6,352 nucleotides of DNA from Methanosphaera sp. rholeuAM130. GTDB taxonomy: Archaea > Methanobacteriota > Methanobacteria > Methanobacteriales > Methanobacteriaceae. The notes under the pieces were generated by a model. It was given only the letters and a program-made list of their open reading frames with translations, ran no database searches and had not been told where the DNA came from. A program made the translations under genes and the position numbers. Location: NCBI GenBank assembly GCA_003266065.1, contig MUZY01000140.1:7214-13565 (forward strand). The letters run 5' to 3'. Positions 1-5,575 of this stretch are shown here, piece by piece. Each line of letters begins with the position of its first letter. The stretch's first letter is position 1.

Positions 1-1482
1 TAATATTTTCTTTGTATGAAGGGGAATGTTATCCAATGATTCCTGAATTTTAGAGTCATAATCAATGCTGATGAGTATAAGTCCACATAATACTGAGACT
101 ATATCCGTTGATTCAATGTTTTGACCCCTTGGATTGAATACCACCAGCTCGTCATCCTTATACTGAAGGCTTTCGCGTATATAATAGGGTAATCTCTTTT
201 TGTTGAATGAACTGATTTCCTTGGGCGAATTAGTCAGCAGTGCCAATGATGGATTATGACCCATATCGATATCATACTTCCTATCAAAGCGTTCCACTTC
301 AACCCTTTTATCACTTTTTAGTTCATATATTAAGTTTGATAAGTCCGATGAGAGCTCTTCAACATTTCCTCTGAACATGGAAAAAATGGGTAATGAATCC
401 GATGCTTCAACATTGGCCCTTATCGGAGGCTTGTTTGCGGTACGTGATTTTTGGTAGATGCCATCCAATGATATGTACCCGTTGACAAAATCAATTATAT
501 TGGATGTGGACCTATAATTTGTCTGTAGAAATATGGTTGTCGGCATGATGCTTAATGACTTGTTGATTCTATCTGCAAAGGATGTGAACAGTTTTATATT
601 TGCACCGCGAAATCTATATAACGCCTGATCATCATCGCCGACTACACTGATATTGCCATCATTTCCGGCAGCATAGCCCGCCAGTTTGAAATAAATCTGT
701 TCCTGCAGATAATTGGTATCCTGATATTCATCAATTAATATGACTGAAATATTCTTCAATGCTTCAATCCTATCCTCATCCAACAAATCATAGAATTTTT
801 TCTCCAATAATGAATAATCAAGCATGTTCCTGTCGGATAACTGTGCATAATAATCCGTGATAATTTCATAGACTATTGCTTCCTTACCCACATTCTTTTT
901 GAATTCGTTAAGGTCAATCATGTCATACATCAGTCTTTCCTTAAGATTCTGTATTTGAATATTTAATTCGGATGTGGAAATGCCGCCCACATTATTTTTC
1001 ATACCCTTAAAGAACTGCTTCAATTTCTTATCCTTGTTGCGTTCACCGCTTAGTAATGTCTTCATCATTATGGCACTGGAGGTGAATTTATCAATTACCT
1101 CAACATCAATATACCTTGATACGTATTCCTCTGCAATACTATCCAAAGTTCCTATTATAAGTTCATTGAGATTTAATTCACAACTCAAATCGGAATAATC
1201 GATAATGGACTTTGCCCAATTGACGCACCTGGTTTTCAATTCGTTAGCGGCCTTATTGGTAAATGTAGTTACCACTATTTTTGAAGGTTCTATTCCATCC
1301 ACAAAGATATACTTTAAAACTTTCAGGACTATAACCGTTGTCTTTCCACTTCCGGGTCCGGCAACTATATACTGACTCTCGCCAGCACCTGAAAGAATGG
1401 CATCCCTCTGATTTAAGTTTTCATCAATGTCACATCCCAATACATTAACAACCAAGTCTTCGAACTGTTTTTCGTTAATCAT
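1..1482 (-). CDS. UvrD/Rep-type superfamily 1 DNA helicase, C-terminal part beyond the window
   Basis: ATP-dependent DNA helicase or translocase of the UvrD/Rep/PcrA group, probably acting in DNA repair or replication restart. The frame is open without a stop from ATG at 1482 to base 1, giving 494 residues. Visible motifs in order are: Q-motif Gln near residue 25, Walker A GPGSGKT at 42-48, motif Ia TFTNKAANELK at 73-83, a motif Ib-like GTLDSIA at 111-117, motif II DEYQDTN at 251-257, motif III VGDDDQALYRFRGA at 281-294 and motif IV TNYRS at 321-325. An FNPRGQ element follows at 449-454. Motifs V and VI would lie off the left edge. Motif Ib has Leu-Asp where many UvrD proteins have Phe-His. 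The ATG lies 15 bp after the hdrA stop, behind an AGGGTAA ribosome-binding-like site at 1488-1494, so co-transcription with hdrCBA is likely. The exact subfamily (UvrD, RecB-like or an archaeal-specific group) cannot be settled without the C-terminus. Confidence 0.93.
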   Translation of the reverse strand, partial: MINEKQFEDLVVNVLGCDIDENLNQRDAILSGAGESQYIVAGPGSGKTTVIVLKVLKYIFVDGIEPSKIVVTTFTNKAANELKTRCVNWAKSIIDYSDLSCELNLNELIIGTLDSIAEEYVSRYIDVEVIDKFTSSAIMMKTLLSGERNKDKKLKQFFKGMKNNVGGISTSELNIQIQNLKERLMYDMIDLNEFKKNVGKEAIVYEIITDYYAQLSDRNMLDYSLLEKKFYDLLDEDRIEALKNISVILIDEYQDTNYLQEQIYFKLAGYAAGNDGNISVVGDDDQALYRFRGANIKLFTSFADRINKSLSIMPTTIFLQTNYRSTSNIIDFVNGYISLDGIYQKSRTANKPPIRANVEASDSLPIFSMFRGNVEELSSDLSNLIYELKSDKRVEVERFDRKYDIDMGHNPSLALLTNSPKEISSFNKKRLPYYIRESLQYKDDELVVFNPRGQNIESTDIVSVLCGLILISIDYDSKIQESLDNIPLHTKKIL

Positions 1483-1487
1483 GAGAA

Positions 1488-1494
1488 TTACCCT
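1488..1494 (-). promoter_or_regulatory. Possible ribosome binding site of the helicase gene
   Basis: AGGGTAA on the minus strand lies five bases before the ATG at 1482, in the 15-bp gap after hdrA. It is an imperfect match to AGGTGAT. No T-run or promoter fits in this gap, which favours read-through from hdrA. Confidence 0.4.
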
Positions 1495-1497
1495 AAC

Positions 1498-3816
1498 TTA
1501 ATCGGCTTCATTCAATAGCCTTAACTTGTCATCAAATTCCTTGAATTGATTTGCCAAACCTCTGAAATATGGGATAAATACTCCGTGAATCAACAGTCTA
1601 TCCGGGTTGATGCCGTCTTCCTCCAAATGCTTCTTCATTACAAGCACGTTTTCCCTGATTTGTTTATGTCTTGCATTGTCCGGGTATTCTCCTAAAAATA
1701 CGCCGTCGGCTCCATGGGTCAATGCATATTTGACATGACAATACTTTATCCTGTTGATGAATGGTACGTTAATAATTCTAACGCTTGACGGACAATCCAC
1801 ACGATTTATTCCCATATTGTTTGCAGATACGTTACCTATATCATCCAGGAATGCTATTATAATCTGTTCTCCCTCAGCCTTATTTTTTAACATTCCCCTG
1901 ATGCTTGACCTTAATTTCTCATCGCTTTGACCCAATATGCTTATGGCTTCCTGAGGACATGTTACTATACAGTCGCCACAGCCTGTACATGCTATCGGGC
2001 CAACGCGTATCGACTGATTGTGCATACTGAGAGCCTGATACCTGCAGCTGTCAATACAGTTTCCGCATAGGATACATTTCTTAACGTTTACCGATGCGAT
2101 AAATGGCTCCACTTCCAGTCCACCATTGACCAACTCGGATATTTTTGTTGAAGCGGTATTTGCCTGAATGATGCTTTCAGTGATATCCTTTGGTCCCTGA
2201 GCTGTTCCGCATACAAATATTCCTTCAATATCCGTTGATACGGGCTGCATCTTGGGATGCTTTTCCTTGATGAACTTGTCCTCGGTAAGTGGAATGCCGA
2301 GTACCTTGGCAGCTTCAATGGTACCCTCGGATGACTCCAGTGCCGCGGACAACACAACCAAATCTGTGTGTATTTCCTTTTTGGTCTTCGTGAGGGTATC
2401 CTCAACGCGGACAACCAGGTGATCATCCACCTTGGCTACCTCGCCGGGTCTGCCCCTGATGTATTTGACTCCGTTTTCCTGAACGTACTTGTAATACTTT
2501 TCATATTCGCCTGGAGTTCTGATGTCGGTATAGCATATGATAACTTCAGTATCCGGGTAGTGTGAATGAATCAAATTGGCGTTCTTGGTTGCTATCATAC
2601 AGCAAATCTTTGAACAATATTTATGTCCATCAGGCAATTGATCCCTTGAGCCTACACATTGAATCATCACGACACGTCTTGGAACTTTTCCCGTTGACGG
2701 GACAATCAGATGACCGCCCGTCGGACCGTTTACTCCCATCAGTCTGGCAAGCTGCATCTGACTCAACACGTCCTCATAGAATGGATGACCATACTCCGGC
2801 CGTTTTGCGGTGTCGAATCGCTGATGACCAGTTGCAACTACGACCGATCCCACGGTCAATGATATTATTTCATCGATTGCATCCAAATTGATTGCATTTG
2901 TTGGACATACCTCTATGCATTTGCCGCATCTGATGCATGACTCATCATCCAATGTATATTGACTGGGCACTGCCTGCGGAAACGGTTTATATATTGCCTT
3001 TCTATCTGTAAGTCCCTCATTCCATTCATCAGGGGCATAAGTTGGACAGACTTCAGTACATTTACCGCAGCTGGTACATTTGTCCGGATTGATATAATCG
3101 GGCTTTTTGCGTAGAATCACGTCGAAGTTTCCGGAATGTCTGGCGGAACTTTCAAGTACAGTATTTGTAAGAAGTGTTATCTTTTCATTTCTTACCATGT
3201 CATTGATTACGGGGTTCAATAAACATGCCGCACAGTCTTCCGATAACTTTCCGGGAGTAAATACCTTACCTACCTGAATCATTGCCCCCCCAACAGCAGG
3301 TCTTTTCTCGATTAACGTGACTTCCATGCCTTGTTTGGCCAGTGAATTTGCCACGGTTATTCCTGAAATTCCCGCACCGATAACCAATACGCCGTTTTTA
3401 ACCTTTGTCGGAATCTTCTTTAACGGCTCGTTGTGCTTGACCGATTCAATACTGGAATTTATCAGGGACAATGCCTTGGTTGTTGATTCATCCTTGTCTT
3501 TTGTAACCCAAGAGCATTGTTCGCGAATATTCGGCATTTCAAACAGATATGGATTCAACGGTTTTATATAATTCTGAAATGTGTTTCCATGGGTAATCTT
3601 GGAACATGCAGCGATTACTACCTTATCCAATTTTTCACGAAGAATCTGATCCTTGATTATGTTTTTTCCTTCAAGCGAACAGAGATTTTCATGATGTTTA
3701 ACTACACAAACATCATCCCCTTTGAGCAACTGGCTTTCCACATAATCCAAATCGACATTGTCGGAGATGTTTCCACCGCAATGACATAAGAATACTCCTA
3801 TCCTATCACTAGTCAT
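1498..3816 (-). CDS. hdrA: Heterodisulfide reductase subunit A with fused, cysteine-poor MvhD/FlpD-like C-terminal domain
   Basis: FAD and iron-sulfur subunit of a cytosolic HdrABC-type complex, the family's site of electron bifurcation. From ATG at 3816 it has 772 residues. An N-terminal cluster domain has C11, C13, C37, C46, C71 and C101. A Rossmann FAD domain starts at GAGISG (147-152), with E170 probably holding ribose. An inserted two-cluster ferredoxin has C247/250/253/257 and C294/297/300/304. The HdrA signature cluster is C387, C401, C405, C406. A second ferredoxin has C581/584/587/591 and C610/613/616/620, with Arg instead of Pro after C591. Residues about 648-772 resemble MvhD/FlpD but lack its [2Fe-2S] cysteines. 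Ordinary Methanobacteriales HdrA is shorter and has separate MvhD; HdrA2 of Methanosarcina acetivorans is a known fused relative. In-frame starts at 3846 (TTG) and 3840 (ATG) have no ribosome binding site. The 3816 start follows GAGGGGG and overlaps the hdrB end by 8 bp. Family assignment is firm; donor and substrate are not. Confidence 0.95.
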   Translation of the reverse strand: MTSDRIGVFLCHCGGNISDNVDLDYVESQLLKGDDVCVVKHHENLCSLEGKNIIKDQILREKLDKVVIAACSKITHGNTFQNYIKPLNPYLFEMPNIREQCSWVTKDKDESTTKALSLINSSIESVKHNEPLKKIPTKVKNGVLVIGAGISGITVANSLAKQGMEVTLIEKRPAVGGAMIQVGKVFTPGKLSEDCAACLLNPVINDMVRNEKITLLTNTVLESSARHSGNFDVILRKKPDYINPDKCTSCGKCTEVCPTYAPDEWNEGLTDRKAIYKPFPQAVPSQYTLDDESCIRCGKCIEVCPTNAINLDAIDEIISLTVGSVVVATGHQRFDTAKRPEYGHPFYEDVLSQMQLARLMGVNGPTGGHLIVPSTGKVPRRVVMIQCVGSRDQLPDGHKYCSKICCMIATKNANLIHSHYPDTEVIICYTDIRTPGEYEKYYKYVQENGVKYIRGRPGEVAKVDDHLVVRVEDTLTKTKKEIHTDLVVLSAALESSEGTIEAAKVLGIPLTEDKFIKEKHPKMQPVSTDIEGIFVCGTAQGPKDITESIIQANTASTKISELVNGGLEVEPFIASVNVKKCILCGNCIDSCRYQALSMHNQSIRVGPIACTGCGDCIVTCPQEAISILGQSDEKLRSSIRGMLKNKAEGEQIIIAFLDDIGNVSANNMGINRVDCPSSVRIINVPFINRIKYCHVKYALTHGADGVFLGEYPDNARHKQIRENVLVMKKHLEEDGINPDRLLIHGVFIPYFRGLANQFKEFDDKLRLLNEAD

Positions 3817-4786
3817 GTAACTTGTCCCCCTCGGCGTCATATTCAATGTTTAGCTTATCAAGAAGAGGTTCTATGCGTACGGTATGTGTTTGAATTCCCA
3901 AAACGTTATAGACGTCGGCTCCCATATACAAGGCCAACAGCTGTGCAATGTTCATGACGGCAAAATAGTGTTTGCTGCCGGTTTTATCCTCCAATACCTG
4001 TTCGTATCTATCGAACTGCAATTGACAGTTCGGACACATTACAAGAAGTACGTCAACATTTTCCCTGTGCAGGCTTTCAAACTTATCCACGGTTGCATCC
4101 AAGGATAACTCCCTGTTGGCATATCTTTGCCTGAATCCGCCGCCGCAATGACGTGGCTTTTGATCATACCATTTTAGTGCGGATACTCCCATAGCCTCGC
4201 ATATCTTATCAATAACTTCGGGATTCCTATATCCACATAGAGTATCGTTGTAATGCACCTTGCAATAATGGCATCCGTGGTGTGTTGCAATTGTTATGCC
4301 GGACAAGTCCCTCTTCTTATGCTTGGGAATTTCATCCTTCAGATAGTACAATACATCCACTACGTGGGTTATGTCGTCCCGTGGGTTGATATCGTCCTTA
4401 TTGTACTGCAGATTTTCCAGCCCGTTTTCCCTGAAGGATTTGTTGATTTTTTCCCTGACCTCATCATTTTCGTTCAATAGCTTAGCACAACTTTTAAGTA
4501 TTGCATAGCATGTGGCACACATCGGCACGTACTGCTTATGATTGTTTTTTATGGCCAGACTGAAGTTTCTGGCCGCAAGTGCCGCCGTTGACAGTTCGTC
4601 AAATATGTCATAGTAATGACCCAAACCGGTACAGCAGGATTGATTTCTATCTATTACGTATTCTATGCCCAACTTATCAAAGACATATTTTGTTGAAGAC
4701 TCGACTCCGGGGTATTCTGATGATACAAGACAACTTCTGAATAATGTAATGTCTCGTGTGGGAATAAACTTTTCAATATCTGCCAT
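3809..4786 (-). CDS. hdrB: Heterodisulfide reductase subunit B, two CCG domains with an altered second motif
   Basis: Catalytic subunit of HdrABC-type complexes. In the family, two CCG domains each bind a non-cubane [4Fe-4S] cluster and together reduce CoM-S-S-CoB. From ATG at 4786 it is 325 residues. The first CCG set is complete: C19, C51, C52, C90, C93, with the same spacing as characterised HdrB. The second has C172, C214, C251, C254, but position 213 is His, where a Cys would form the Cys-Cys pair (codon CAT at 4148-4150). Extra cysteines lie nearby at C175 and C184. About ten residues precede the usual N-terminus. I prefer 4786 over the in-frame ATG at 4807 because AGGTGAT sits at the right distance before 4786. 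The gap to hdrC is then 4 bp, and the end overlaps hdrA by 8 bp. Membership in the HdrB family is certain; activity on the heterodisulfide is unproven because of the His. Confidence 0.93.
   Translation of the reverse strand: MADIEKFIPTRDITLFRSCLVSSEYPGVESSTKYVFDKLGIEYVIDRNQSCCTGLGHYYDIFDELSTAALAARNFSLAIKNNHKQYVPMCATCYAILKSCAKLLNENDEVREKINKSFRENGLENLQYNKDDINPRDDITHVVDVLYYLKDEIPKHKKRDLSGITIATHHGCHYCKVHYNDTLCGYRNPEVIDKICEAMGVSALKWYDQKPRHCGGGFRQRYANRELSLDATVDKFESLHRENVDVLLVMCPNCQLQFDRYEQVLEDKTGSKHYFAVMNIAQLLALYMGADVYNVLGIQTHTVRIEPLLDKLNIEYDAEGDKLHD
3826..3832 (-). promoter_or_regulatory. Probable ribosome binding site of hdrA inside the hdrB 3' end
   Basis: The minus strand reads GAGGGGG, a purine-rich partial match to the GGAGGTGAT consensus, nine bases before the ATG at 3814-3816. 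The two upstream in-frame starts have no such site, so it supports the 772-residue form of HdrA. The hdrA ATG overlaps the hdrB stop TAG in the string ATGACTAG. Confidence 0.5.
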
Positions 4787-4789
4787 ATT

Positions 4790-4796
4790 ATCACCT
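4790..4796 (-). promoter_or_regulatory. Ribosome binding site of hdrB overlapping the hdrC stop codon
   Basis: The minus strand reads AGGTGAT, a full match to the archaeal anti-Shine-Dalgarno sequence, followed by AAT and the ATG at 4786. The hdrC stop TGA (4791-4793) lies within it. This decides the hdrB start in favour of 4786 over the upstream ATG at 4807, and implies that ribosomes finishing hdrC load directly onto hdrB. Confidence 0.75.
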
Positions 4797-5396
4797 GTTT
4801 CTGACATCCTTAATTTCCTCTACCCGTTTTTTAAATCCAATTGCATCCAAGGTCTTATCGATTGACTCTTTTGCCTCTGGCAACAGATGCATATCATCCA
4901 ATCCCAACTGTTGGCGTACCTCTTCCAAGTTTTCCTGGAGATTTTCCCAATGTTTTCCGTAATCTGTTTTCAGTTGTCCATGGTATTCCTTGGGAATTGT
5001 ACCCAATCCTTCCTTGATGTAGTTATCAGCGAAGCTCATGAATGATTCGATCTTCGTTTTTCCAACGTCTTCATCTATGGCCATCTGTCTTAGTATTTGA
5101 GTCACCTGACATACGCTATTTCCAACGGGACAAACGCTTTGACAAGTGTAGCAATAGAAACAGTTCCATATTATATCATCTTCTATTATTGATTCATCAT
5201 TATCAAGTACCCTTTTTATGATTTCCCTTGCATCGTAATCGGAATGCTTGCTTGCAGGACACATAGAAGTACATAGACCGCACTGTACACATCTCAATAA
5301 GCCCAAATCTGATGATGCCTTAATATCGCTTAAAACTTTATGAGCCAAATCATCCCCTGGATTATCATTCATTTCTTGCTGTTTACTGGATTTCAA
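4791..5396 (-). CDS. hdrC: Heterodisulfide reductase subunit C, two-[4Fe-4S] electron-transfer protein
   Basis: Small soluble ferredoxin-like subunit that carries electrons from HdrA to HdrB. Counting from TTG at 5396 it is 201 residues. Two classical cluster motifs are visible: C36/C39/C42/C46 and C79/C82/C85/C89. Both have the CxxCxxCxxxCP pattern, separated by a helical stretch typical of HdrC. The acidic helical C-terminal tail (about residues 105-201) shows no membrane segment, so this is the cytosolic HdrC type and not a cytochrome-linked HdrE partner. The start is uncertain. TTG at 5396 is preceded by GGATGTG (5402-5408), one mismatch from a GGAGGTG site at good spacing. ATG at 5372 would give 193 residues but has no recognisable ribosome binding site. 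The TGA stop lies inside the hdrB ribosome binding site. It is first in the hdrC-hdrB-hdrA-helicase cluster. Confidence 0.93.
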   Translation of the reverse strand: MKSSKQQEMNDNPGDDLAHKVLSDIKASSDLGLLRCVQCGLCTSMCPASKHSDYDAREIIKRVLDNDESIIEDDIIWNCFYCYTCQSVCPVGNSVCQVTQILRQMAIDEDVGKTKIESFMSFADNYIKEGLGTIPKEYHGQLKTDYGKHWENLQENLEEVRQQLGLDDMHLLPEAKESIDKTLDAIGFKKRVEEIKDVRNR

Positions 5397-5520
5397 TGTT
5401 ACACATCCGTTAAATCATATTGTGAATTAAATTCTTGACATGTAATTTTTCAGAATATCATATTGAATAAACTGACATATTACTATAGTTATATCTTATC
5501 TTAATATTATTTAAATTTTG
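5397..5520. other. AT-rich intergenic region upstream of hdrC with short repeats
   Basis: Non-coding stretch between the cysS terminator and hdrC, with no credible open frame. It contains two copies of the 9-mer ATCATATTG (5414-5422 and 5457-5465), and the second overlaps a perfect short palindrome AATAT-C-ATATT (5454-5464). Two TGACAT words start at 5436 and 5473. These could be operator sites for a regulator of the hdr cluster, but repeats this short are weak evidence in DNA this rich in A and T. Confidence 0.35.
5507..5519 (-). promoter_or_regulatory. Candidate BRE/TATA promoter for the hdrCBA-helicase cluster
   Basis: On the minus strand this reads AAAATTTAAATAA, an A-rich BRE-like stretch followed by a TTTAAATA box close to the archaeal TATA consensus. 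Initiation about 25 bp downstream would fall near 5485, leaving a leader of roughly 90-110 bases before hdrC. The gap is so AT-rich that chance TATA-like strings are expected. An alternative box, AATTTAATT (5425-5433), would start transcription only a few bases before the TTG start of hdrC. A promoter somewhere in this gap is likely; the exact box is uncertain. Confidence 0.4.
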
Positions 5521-5575
5521 AAAAACTAAAGAAGTGTGAAAAAAAGCAATTGAAAAAAGAAGGTGAAAAAGGGGA
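5521..5575 (-). terminator. Archaeal oligo-T transcription termination region after cysS
   Basis: Directly after the cysS stop, the minus strand carries successive T-runs of five (5566-5570), six (5553-5558), seven (5539-5545) and five (5521-5525), separated by short mixed spacers. No strong hairpin precedes them. Repeated U-tracts of this kind are the usual intrinsic termination signal for archaeal RNA polymerase, so this most likely ends the cysS transcript before the hdr cluster starts. Confidence 0.7.

Noticed and set aside
974..1198. Plus-strand open frame encoding a hydrophobic 74-residue peptide
   Set aside because: It lies wholly antisense to the helicase gene, whose minus-strand frame is continuous and has all expected motifs. 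There is no family resemblance.
1..1482. Possible frameshift or decay of the helicase gene
   Set aside because: I translated the minus strand through the full 494 codons and found no stop or frame change; the gene is simply cut by the window edge.
1483..1497. Separate promoter or terminator between hdrA and the helicase gene
   Set aside because: The gap is 15 bp, with no T-run and no TATA-like box.
2088..2426. Second minus-strand open frame inside hdrA, rich in Arg and Ser
   Set aside because: It is out of frame within the conserved HdrA coding region and has the low-complexity composition typical of a shifted frame.
2562..3789. Plus-strand open frames opposite hdrA (2562-2891, 3317-3571, 3517-3789)
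   Set aside because: Antisense shadows of hdrA with no recognisable domain or ribosome binding site.
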